From Carallia brachiata (Eukaryota; Streptophyta; Magnoliopsida; Malpighiales; Rhizophoraceae): a stretch of 64,000 nucleotides of DNA. The DNA lies in NCBI GenBank assembly GCA_021464245.1, contig JADCRB010000056.1, forward strand, positions 689,424-753,423. Reading direction: 5' to 3'. The position numbers and the translations under genes were made by a program. Under the pieces are notes generated by a model that saw nothing but the letters and a program-made list of their open reading frames with translations, was not told the DNA's origin and searched no databases. Shown in pieces: positions 12,985-24,221 of the stretch; the stretch's first letter is position 1, and every line of letters starts with the position of its first letter.

Positions 12985-14417
12985 CTACAATTTGGAGGTT
13001 GCTTATGTGTGTATTTGTTTGTGGTGATGATCAGGTGATGGGCAGCGGTTTAACGGTGAGGATTCGGGGTTGGGTTTTTAATGGAGGGGAGGCGAAGTAT
13101 GGCTTTGGGTTTTATTGGTTCGTTGGTGCCTTGGTTGCGTGGTGGGCGATGTTAACGGAGGGTGGTCCAGGTCTCCGTTAATAGCGACAGGGAAACGGGG
13201 AATATGACGGCGCCGTTACGCCGATCGGGCCGTTGAGGAATGCACCGAAATCTAGGCAAATAACGAGGGATCCACATGCGGGAGGCGCACGTTAGCATTA
13301 TTAACCGTGGGGACTAATGATTGTTCCGAGAATAATAAAAAGAGTCGTGATATGTGGGTGAGAAAAATGAAAAAAGTTAAAAAAAAAATTTTCTGAAATT
13401 TTATTTGAATGTAATTATTTGTATTTGATATGTAATTAATTAAATTTTATTTATAAAGAAACGATAGTGATTCTTTTTTTTTCATTTTAGTTGTACTTAA
13501 AATTTATATAATTGCAAACTAAATATAAACAGTTGTATTTGGACAGAATTTCTCACAATTTTTTTATTTGAAAATGTAATGGAGCTCCAGAAAAAATTAT
13601 AGGCACATGGAAAAAAGTGATCAATTTTTTCATGTATTTTATATTTTTATTATACATCTATTATAGCACTATCATATTATAAGTTGAGGAGGTTAAAAAA
13701 TTAAAAAATTTATGAAACTTATAGTTAAAGTTAATACATAATAAATATATAAACAGTGTGTATAATGGTTAAATACGTCAATTCCACATCACATCCCTGT
13801 ATATCGTTTTTGTAGTAAATAGTAAAAATGAGAAAGGAAAGACCATATATCAAATACATGAAAAATGATATATTTGTACACCTAAATTGAAAGTGAAATT
13901 TGAGTTTTGAGATGAAATATAATGTGTCCAGCTTGCATATATTTAGGTGATCACTAGACATTATGTCCAAATTAAAGGCTTAAAGGGGAGATTCGAGTTC
14001 CTGCTTTCCAAATCTCTGCCTTTTTGTGTGTTTACACCCTAGAAAAAAAAAAGCAGAAAAGAAAAAAGAAAAATGATATATATACACATCGGTTTTACAA
14101 TAAATCATATATATACACGTGCCATTAATAAAATGAGTTTCTTCGTGATTGACCGCAAAAAAAATGTTCGTAAAAAATTCCTTGCAAAATTTACTAAGTA
14201 AGAATAAGATAATCATTAAAATACAATGGAGAAAATTAAAAATGTTTCAATCCTTAAATTGTTTTTCTTTGGTCACAAAAATGTTTCATATTAGAAGGGA
14301 AAAGCTGCAGTAATTGTTTCATAGCGTCAAATTTGAATCACTTAATACATATAGCTCATATGTTTTTTTAGAAGATGTTCTAGTAATTATAAACTTAAAC
14401 TTCGACATTTGAGGTCT
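12985..14417. other. KRP upstream region and AT-rich intergenic DNA
   Basis: 12985-13320 is unusually G-rich on the plus strand and contains the 5' flank of the KRP gene; no TATA element could be assigned with confidence. 13330-14400 is A/T-rich and holds nothing recognisable. Confidence 0.4.
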
Positions 14418-14771
14418 GATTCGAGGGGGAATCCAACTTGCATGCTCCCTGGAGGGACAGAACATCACTGTAGAAACTGATTCGAGGGAACTCTTTTGCG
14501 CACTCAATGGCAATCCAGATGACCACTCCTTGGTCTATAAGCCCACTCCTTGGTGATATTTATAGGTTTCTTGGTTTTCTGACTAATTATACTTGTACTG
14601 TCATCAGATGATTTGCAAACAGGATAGCGGACTAGGTAGTCTCTCAGTTCAGAGAAAACTATTGTCCACTGGATTAGGTTGGAAACTTGCCGCATGCCTT
14701 AAACTTGTTGTTAGCTTTAGATTATTCTAATTTATGAAAACTTTTGCTTTATGTCAAAAAAAAAAAAAAAT
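14418..14771 (+). mobile_element. Poly(A) retroposon with 11-bp target duplication
   Basis: A 354-bp segment ends in an A-run (14756-14770) and is flanked by the same 11-mer ATTTGAGGTCT (14407-14417 and 14772-14782). Poly(A) plus a direct repeat of this length is what LINE-machinery retroposition leaves. No coding domain or clear pol III promoter was recognised inside, so it may be a SINE, a LINE fragment or a processed pseudogene too old to identify. Confidence 0.65.
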
Positions 14772-15348
14772 ATTTGAGGTCTCAAGTTTAATTTTAAAAA
14801 TGAGTTGTGAAATTTATAAGAATTAAAAAAAGCTTATCTTACCCTGAACTTCTTAGTATAGTTTAGGTAGTCCAGTTTGCTACATGCGGACCGGAACAAC
14901 GTCCAAAAGTAACTCCTACAATAGAAATCTCCCATCGTAGTATTTTACACAGCATACATCTCTTGATCTTTATACCAGCCTTCTCATTAGTAGAAATAAT
15001 ATGGTTCCGTTACATGGCCAGATGGCTATATTTTTTTACCATACTCCCTTTTTTTAAAAAAAAATAAAAATTTTAAATATATTTATTATTACTTTTAAAT
15101 TTTAATTTTTTTAAAGTTTCTTCAATTTCTTTTGTCCTATTCTAGTTTGGATGCTTTCTGGCCACAAAAGTTGGGCTACCAACTTTTTCGGTAAGTTATG
15201 TAGAGTCTGTCCAAAAGTAAACACAATATGGCGCAACGATAATGACTGTGAGAGAGGCAACACTAATGTTCATTCAATTTGGGGCCATAATGGTATAACG
15301 GTTGCACTCATTGGTATGGAAATCGATGTGAAATATGGTACAAGATAA

Positions 15349-15582
15349 CCACCAATCGTTGTAGTTTAGTGGTAAGCGTCGAACGTTGCCAAGCCAAAGG
15401 TCTTGAGTTTGAAGGCTACCAGAGCGTTTGGTGGGGCTAAACATACTCCTCCCCTTTGTAACACTGGACTATACTGTAACCATTCAGGCAGTCCAGAAGT
15501 TACTCTGGGAGCAGGAGCAATACTCCCTGACGGGATTGTGGGGCACCACCCCTATCTTCTCATTTTTATAACAAAAAAAAAA
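15349..15582 (+). mobile_element. tRNA-derived SINE with 18-bp target duplication
   Basis: Near its 5' end is a pol III A-box-like string TAGTTTAGTGGTAAG and about 35 bp further on a B-box-like string GGTCTTGAGTTTGAA, the arrangement of a tRNA promoter. The element is about 234 bp and ends in an A-run. AAATATGGTACAAGATAA flanks it perfectly on both sides (15331-15348 and 15583-15600), showing retroposition. The perfect duplication suggests a fairly recent insertion. The SINE family was not identified. Confidence 0.85.
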
Positions 15583-15600
15583 AAATATGGTACAAGATAA

Positions 15601-18600
15601 AAAGAGCATATATAATTAGATTTCGTCCTTTCCTGGACAGACTTCTGCATATAATTAGGTCAGCACTCATATACTCCTCTTCGCAAAATATCTAATAAGA
15701 CAAAAATACATAAATATAAAATTTAAATATAAAATAATAATATGAGTATATCATTTAAATATTAACGATTAATTGAATAATAAGTCTATTATAGTTAATA
15801 GTTCAGATTTAAATAGTGAGTTTATATTATTATTTTATGTTTAATTTTTTTATTTATATAGTATGACTTTATCTAATAAACTCGGCGAAAATCTGTCCAC
15901 ATTAGAGTTTGTTGCTATGTGTTCATAGAAATGAGCTGAAATTGAGTAGTGCTATGTGAGTTCTGAATTTTCTTAGAGCTTGAAATAGGATAGGTCCGAT
16001 AGGACAAGTCTCATTTGTTGCTCTCTATTACATTTTTTTTAATATATAAAATCAAAGCGACTGATCTTGTGACCCCTTTCAGATACTCAAAAGTTTCTTT
16101 GCTCATCCATGGGCCATTAGTTAAGTGCAAAATGATACCATCATCTTGGACGCACGGTGGCAATGGACACCCTCTACTGAAAACTAAACATTTAGCAGCA
16201 AAATTTTCTATTGCAAAAAATCTATAAATTTGTTACTATAAGTATATACAATGATAGCATCTAGCTTGTTGCATCGTTGCGAAAAAATTGTGATTATATA
16301 GAAATAAAACTTATCACAATAATTCTAGCTCACATGTGCCATGTGGCAGTGAGGAAATTATTGTCACATCTTAATTAATCATGACTTTTGATGAAAAAAA
16401 AAAATTGCTTATTTCAAGTAGAACCATCACCCCTTTAATTTTTGTCAAGTTAATTTTTCCTGCGATAAATTATCATCACTTTCATTAGTGTTCATTAAAG
16501 TGTATAGTATCACCCCTTTGTAATTGTAGAAGTCTTTTCACATATAATTTTTTTATTTGAACAAAAAAAAAATTAATTGTGGGTATATCAGTTATCAGAT
16601 CTGCAGATCAATATCGTAATAACTTTTATTTATCGTGCTTTATTCAACCATTTTTAAGAGGCAGACTCACTGTCTGTACACTGTTAGGCCCAACGAACCT
16701 TTCTCACATCTGACTATAGTGTTAACGAGTTGTGAACCTGCAATTGTAAATCAGCATAATTCCATTTATTCAAGCAGACAATAGCACAAAAACTCGAATC
16801 CAAATCATTATAAAAATGATGTGTTAAATTATTATTAGACTATGATTTCAAATAATTCTTTACACATAATTGGGGTTCAAAATTATAGTACTAGGCTGGC
16901 TACCAGACAATAAAGTAAAGCTCCACCAAACAGCCTAACCTAACATTAATCATCATCGATCCCACAAATAAACAAATAGCATCAGATAGTTAATCTGGCA
17001 CTTTCTATTTGGCAACTGACGCAACATGTTTTCTAGATATCGTATATTATATGATATCTTGTTTATAAATTTTAGCACGTAGAACACGAAACTAAACAAA
17101 TGAGAAAATGTTTGTATCCCGGGAATTTTCAAATTGAATCTGCGAGACTGCAATAGATAATTTTTTGTCAAGCACTTTTTTTTTTTGGGCGTGGGGGGTA
17201 GGGAAAGGAATAATCGATCTACTTCGTTAATTTTGAAGCGACTTAATTAAACTATAAGTCTACAGTGACAAGAAAAGAAAATTCCCAAAGGAAAATAAAT
17301 AGGTGCCCAAAAATCGGTGAAGGCATTTTTCCATTTATTTTATCCCTCACTACTGATCTACAAACGCAGTAATTTACCGAAACACGTATCTAGGAAAAGG
17401 GAATGTATGATCTTGGGTTCAAATTAAAGAATTCTAGCATTATGACCCTCATTATGACTCTATTATCCAAGATGGAAAACATAAAGCCAAGATAAGATTC
17501 CTTTGAAAATAAAATGAAGGAGATAAGGGCACATGAATGTCAAGGTTGGGCACAGAAAGCTATGACAGATTTTGTAGGTGCTGCAGTCACCCTCCACCAC
17601 CGAAAATTGTGGTTCTGTGGTAAAGCGAACCTACATTGGAAAAAACTAGGTTGAATTTATCGCTAAGGGTCCAACCACCACCACCGAGGTGCACAACGAC
17701 TGAGGTAATAATTTTTATTTTTATAAAATTTAAATTTAAATTTAAATAAATATTATTTTAAAATATAAAATATAGATACTATATAATTTTTTTTTTTCAG
17801 AAAAACACTTTTTTTAGTAATATAATGTAAAAAATAATTATATATATATGCATTCAAATGTATATGTACTTAACATTTTTATATCGTTTATTGACATCAA
17901 GTTGTACGTCTACGGAATTTGCTCAACGAGTGTTCTCTTTAACTGTTTTTTTACCAAAGTCCCTTCTCTTTAATTAAATTATTGGGTACCGCCGGGTGCT
18001 TCCATATAGGAGGTTTTTAATTTGAATCACTTGTTTTAGTGAGTAAAGTTTATTTATAATTTTACATTACATAATATATAATAAGTTAGTTATATTTACA
18101 ATAAAAAAATAAAAAAATAAATTTATATAATATAAAATTACGAGTAAATTTTACTCATAAAAAATATAAATAAAAATTAATAATATGAATGCACTAAAAA
18201 AAATTTCAAAAAAAAAGTTAACCTCTTCTATGATTAATATTTCACCTTTAATGTGAAAGTGCTTTTCGCATTCACTACTTTAGTTGAATCTGTGCATTAA
18301 TAGTTACAAAGTTGATTTGAATGATGGGGCTACCTCACCAAATAAATATTCCCCAACCAACATGCAAGTGCAAAATGTTCTCTCACCATTGGAAAATACT
18401 TTTTTGTTACACTTAGGAAGGAGTGCAGTCGTCGCGTAATGATCTGCATTGTTGAATTGTAAAAAATTATTAGATTTAAAAAAATAAAAAATAAATAAAC
18501 CGTTAAATGTCATTAAATTAATTGTGTATCTGTGTAGTCAAACTCCTCGTCATTTTAGCTCTTTCATTATCTTCTTCCCTATTCTAACTAGAGGTTGCTG

Positions 18601-21600
18601 AACCTGGGTATAGGAATGAACCTATAACAACAGACCATAGCTTTATGCATTCATTTTTCAACAATATCGGAAATAAAAATAATTGGAGATGTTTTTAAAA
18701 TTTGGTCTAGGGTCTCTTAACAACTTTGCGGATATTCTGGCTAAGATGGGGACTCATATGGCTGTTGGTTGTAATTTTTTTTTTTGGGGGAGGAGAACAA
18801 CTACTTGAGTTTGCTTCTAAATAAAACTGGACTCGATTTACAAAAAAAAAAAAAAGAGAGCTATTTTTGTATTGTGGCACTAGATGACTCTTGAAATCCT
18901 TTTGTTCAAATAAAAACTAGAGGTTTTTTTTGTTGGGGAGAAATTTAAACGCTAAACACGATCATTGGAATTCTTCAGTGACGATGATAGGATTCTGAAA
19001 AACTATTAAAAAGACCCATGATCAATTAGGAAGAGTTTTCATACAAAAAAACAGTAAAAAACTATGATTTATATGATGTTTAAATTACCAACGCAAAGAC
19101 TAAAATATAACAGCGAACCCAATTAACTTTTTGCATGACCCTGTGAGGAAGAAGCCAGCTGTCTTCTTCACAGATGATTCGTGATGTTGCAATATATCTG
19201 CATGCTTAATTCGAGAAGAGAAAAATAAGCAAGTTACTATTATTTTGGCACGTATAGGTACATAGTAAAATAGATTAGATAATTAAATTTACAAAAAAAT
19301 AAATAAATTGTTAAATTTTATTAAATAGACTATATGCTACTTACGCGTTCTTAATAGTAGCCTAAGTAGTGGTGCTCTCGTTGAAAAAATAATATAAATG
19401 AATAGTACTTTGCGGGACTATCTTTTCCAATACCAAACTAGCAGCTACGTGAAAAATGAAATGCCCTCAATAATTTATCGACTCAAAAAGAATTGGAACA
19501 AAATGTAGTGACATCCTCAAGTCAACAACTATTTATTGGCAGTGGATCCAAAGGAGGAAAATTAACAGAAGATACGTACAATTATCAATCTTTACAGACC
19601 ATGTTGACAAGCCAAAAGGACTGAATAGCTTTAAGTTTTGCCATCTCTTTTTCACACCAAAAATTGTAAAAAGACATAATTTCAAGATTTGCACAAAAGA
19701 AATTGAAAAGAAGGGAACTGGCATGGGAAACAAATGAAAGTTGATGGAGAAAAGCAAGATGAGGAATCTCAATGTACAAAAAGTAAAGTAAGATGGTAAG
19801 TGTGATATACATTAAAGAAACAAATTATAAGTGTGAGGCCATGGAGGGGCTTTACAAGGTGGTGATTGTGATTGACTGATTTCTTTATGTCGAAGGCATG
19901 TTTTCTTTGATATAGTACAACATGGTCCTCTGAATTGCAAAAGCGATCCCTTTTTCTTCCAAAGTCCGGGCCTGCATTTTCACCTTTGGCTCAGACATTT
20001 TTGGATTCCTCAATCTCCATCCTTCTCTCCTTTTAGAACGGCTTGCGGCTCATGTCTTTTATGCTTCTTTTCAAAGTCATCGTAGGGAAAATAATTTGAG
20101 TTTCAATACATAGGCTAATTTTAAGTAGCATTAAAGCAGCCATAAGTTCATCCAATAGTATTTAGTAATATATTTATTTAATTTTTTCAAATTTCAATCA
20201 TCTAATAATTTATATTATTTTATTTTTATTTAACTGTTATTATTTTGTTTCTACTTAAATACTCTTATCTAGTATTTCCTAAATAATTTTTTTCGTGGGA
20301 ATGAGATGGTGAGTGGTGCCTACGTTCCTGATCATAAAGCTATAACATGGGCACTCTTTGAGAGGCTGTACCTATGGAAGCCAGTTGCTGAACCATAATT
20401 TTCATGCACAAGCTCCCACTTTTTACCTTTAGAAAATTGCCACTAGTTCACATGAATGTTGGTTGATCGTCTTGGTTGGTGAATGCGGGGCCATGTCCCT
20501 TTTTTATTACTCATAGATCTTGGCGGGATGAATTTTAGTGACAAATTTCAAATATTATTGTTGAAAATGCATCCATTAATACGCAGCTTTTAAGTATAAT
20601 GAATCTTTTGAGAACATAGGTATGGGTTAATGGAATTTTATTTTTCATTTTCTATGCAAATGGACGAGGTTTAGTATTGAAATTTTTGTTCCCATGAAAA
20701 AAAAAGGAGTAATTTTTCTTTGTAAATAAAATGAGTAAGTAGGGGTGCTGCTCTAAAAAGCTGTTAGAAAATATTGTACGATTTAACTACCTTCAAGTAG
20801 GTTAAGTTGGTATATGCGAACCATAAGGCAACCCACGTGCCCAGCCCAAGCACTGCATTGTTCATGACCCAATGGAATTCGCGCATGTTTAACCTCACCA
20901 TGTGCCTCGGCTGCACTCAAACCTAGCATCTCACGTTCGACGTATTATCTTCGAATCATAACACTTGGTGGTAAAAAAGAAGTAATTATTCATGCTATAC
21001 CTAGATGGAAAATTTTGAAGATTGTGCACGAAGCACTTTAAGTTATCTTCCACCATGAAAATCTTATCCACAGCTGTACAAAGAAAGTTGGGGAAAAGAA
21101 AATCCCATGGAACGTAAAAATGCTTATAGCAAATTGGTAGTGTATTTATGTGGTCCAAAAGATGGGCAAAGACTGAAATTTTGCAATCGAATTAATTGTA
21201 TAGACGAAGGATGAATGAAGGAAAAAAAAAAGCAAGTAGGCCTTTTGCATGTGGGAGAATATACTTTGGTCCTTCAGGACTTATGGGAGCATATGCTTGC
21301 CCAAAAATTCACTGAACTCTGTCTTTTTGTTGAGGGAGAAAAAGATATTGAACTCAACTTAAAAGTTTTTATGTGGATTCCTTGCATGACCTCTAATTTT
21401 GCAAAGTGTCGCATCATTTTGGTATAAAAATTTTATATAAGTTTTGACATCTTAAACAGTAATCCTCTTAATCTGTTTCTCTTCCTTCTGCCCTTCTTCA
21501 TAATGTAGATTGATTCTTATAACGGGTTATTAATAGCAAAGTAAAACTAGGATAACATAGAAAGAAGTCATAGAATAGTCAGAGGTAGTAGTAAATTCTT

Positions 21601-22887
21601 TTTAGCAAAAAAGTTTTTTTTGGTTGAGAAAAAAAAATTAGAGGCTCAACTAAGTAATTCAAGGTTTGGGATGATACCAAATAAATTTAAGGTAACATTA
21701 AGTACGTGTAGAGTTTAGTTTAAAAAAAAAAGAATTTTTTGTTATTTTTTAGAGATTAAATTTATTTTTATGACTATTTTATAACTATTTTTTATGTACT
21801 CCTAGTAAGACTCTCAATAATAAAATATCTATCAACGTGAGCAGACACTGTAACCTAAGGGATTGATTTCAAATTAAACCACTTCCATTTTAGCCACACA
21901 ACATGTGAAGATGATACCATTAAACGGCGAAATCGGATCCAGTCGTCATCAAAAATAATATCCGAAATTGGGACATTAGCCTTTTACTTGTCTGAGCAAA
22001 GGTTGGCTAATAATGAACATTTGTTATTTCCAAATTAAGGACCACCTAATTTAGTAGTTGGGAGTATGCATGCATGGTCCAGTGTCAATATGTTTATAAC
22101 CGGACAAATTTAATTTCAGTTTTTTTTTTTTTTTGGTTTAATGGCTGGCGGGAAGTGCTTTGTGGAGCACGGGTGGAGTGGAGTGGGGTTGTCAAAACTC
22201 ACAATGAGTGCGGCACTTCTTTCACGTTATTGTGTTTTTTAAAGCTTGAATGACAATTAACAAACTATAAATATTAGAGTCTTTTTTTTTTAAGACTGAA
22301 TTTTCGAGTTTGAGTCCTTAGTTTAGCAAATTAGCAAAGAAAGAAAACGAAAAACTTGCATGACAATTACTAAAAAGAAGAATCCAATTCTATTCCCTCT
22401 ATGTTTGAGAACTGGGAAGTAAATGGAGGAAAGCCAAAAATGGAGGCTGCAAACCTGCAAGGTCGCTCGATCCCACCATGTGTGCTGGTGGTGTCATTAT
22501 GAGCCATAGCGTTGAATGCATGTGCAGATTCAGATGCTAAACCATTCTATTTGTCATGATAGTATGAACTGGGGTATATACTTCTGACACCCAGTCACCA
22601 TGTGGGGATGGCCACTTGAACTTGCAAATTACTTTGTTCCTTTATATTTGCCCACAAGTGAATTGTAAAGACATATTTATTCAAAGATTGCCTTATTTTG
22701 ATGCTACCCCCATGAATCTATGAAGGAGATGGTCTAGATAGGTATTAGCCTAGGGTCAATAAATATGATTTTGGAATCTCCTAAAGTGCATTATATATTT
22801 TAAATGTATAATCACGAAAGTATAGTATTACACTAACAATTTTGAGATTTATTGAAAATGACTTCTTGTCATCAAAAATTAATATGA
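15601..22887. other. Gene-poor intergenic region
   Basis: Apart from the LINE remnant at 18690-18855, no gene, RNA or structured repeat could be supported. Several stretches are strongly A/T-rich (15690-15850, 17700-17880, 18040-18220, 20150-20290). A T16 run sits near 22118-22133. Open frames here are short and lack splice context. Confidence 0.5.
18690..18855 (+). mobile_element. 5'-truncated LINE 3' end (RNase H C-terminus and poly(A))
   Basis: The frame at about 18708-18776 reads GSLNNFADILAKMGTHMAVG, which matches the C-terminal motif of the RNase H domain in plant L1-type LINEs (an N-x-x-AD-x-LAKMG pattern). It is followed by a short 3' tail and an A-run at 18841-18855. Everything upstream of the domain is missing, as is typical of 5'-truncated LINE insertions. 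A target duplication was not clear, so the left boundary is approximate. Confidence 0.6.
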
Positions 22888-23313
22888 GTGTGGTTTGCCA
22901 CTCAATGCCAATTTTTGAAAACTTGTGCTATCCACATAAATGAAAATTCTTTGCAGATATGTTTATCTAATTCTTTTCCAAATTTATCTGTAAATGAATG
23001 CAAAAAATTAAAGGACGAACTCTCCCATATCAGTTTGGTGACTTCAAGATTTTACTGCTACGGTATTTCTAGCAAGAATCTAATCTTGATTGGAAGGAAT
23101 TTAGTCTCTTTACTAAGTCGACCAAGCCTCTTTGGTATTCCTAAAAGCCATATTTACATTTCATCTATAGTTAGCATAATGATAAGGACGTGTAAGGCTA
23201 GTGGTAAGCTTAGCAGTAAGGACAAACTTAATATTGTGAATGTTAGACATAAAATCTCAGGTCACGATTCTATTTTTCAAATAGTTAATTGGAACAATAC
23301 AACATTGTATTAG
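22888..23313 (+). CDS. Unrecognised 141-codon open frame
   Basis: The longest uninterrupted ATG frame in the 12.9-24.2 kb gene-poor region. The product contains Ser-, Lys- and Ile-rich stretches (for example KKLKDELSHISLVTSRFYCY) and four cysteines in its first half, with no signal peptide, membrane segment or family motif that I recognise. It could be a decayed transposon fragment or a chance frame; A/T-rich DNA makes the latter plausible. There is no adjoining exon with convincing splice sites. Confidence 0.2.
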   Translation: MWFATQCQFLKTCAIHINENSLQICLSNSFPNLSVNECKKLKDELSHISLVTSRFYCYGISSKNLILIGRNLVSLLSRPSLFGIPKSHIYISSIVSIMIRTCKASGKLSSKDKLNIVNVRHKISGHDSIFQIVNWNNTTLY

Positions 23314-24221
23314 CACCCCCAAATCAGCCTAGAAGAATTCCTAAGTCATAAAAAAGGGTACTGCTACAAGGTGTTGGAGGGCCGTATGGGGTGATAGGAG
23401 AGAGACAGAGTGAAAGAATAACATCACTTTTGTGCACATATTTCACAAGTATATTGCACACCAATCTTTAAAAAAAAAAAAGAGATTAGTTTGTGACTCA
23501 TGTTAAATTTCTCTCTCCTCTCTGTCTCTCATCACCTCCCAATCCTTTTTCTCTATTCAATTATCATTATCTCGAAAAAATATATATTTATTACCTGATT
23601 TCATATATATTATAATAAGTATCAACACAATTCTTATCATTTTATATGAATTTAACCATCTAACTATTTATATTATTTTATTATTATTTATACTTTGAAA
23701 TCACCTTTAAAAAGCTTGACGAAGCCACTGGACGCTTTTGAAGGGAAAAAAAAAACAAAGAAAATACCGTAATTAGATTGATCCAACAAAATCAATTTTC
23801 ACAGGGATGGGCGCCCAAATATTTCGCATGGGCCAAAAAAGCAAGGCTGGAGGCAACTGGGTTAATAATAGCCCACAACTTTGTGATGACACAAAATACA
23901 CAGAAGTTGATTGGTGGAGGACGAATTATGTATTCTTTTTAACTGTTAGTGTACATATATTTAAGATTTTTTATTTGAAATTATGTTTAAACTATAATAA
24001 AATATTTATTAGGTTTCTTGGCATCGATTATTGACTAGTTAGAATTATTCTTCTACTTTAACTATACATTCATGGAAAAAATAAAAAATAAAAATTGAAT
24101 GGCAAGATAGGGAAGGCGAGCCTTGAGAGTTGAGAGCGAGGGACCTGGTGGAAGAAGAGCGTTTGATTCGAAGATAATAAACAGGAAATAAAAAACCCAA
24201 CCAAAAAAAAAAAAAAAAAAG

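Noticed and set aside
17596..17705. tRNA- or SINE-like stretch with GGTTCTGTGGTAAAGCG
   Set aside because: The A-box resemblance is weak, no poly(A) tail or flanking duplication was found.
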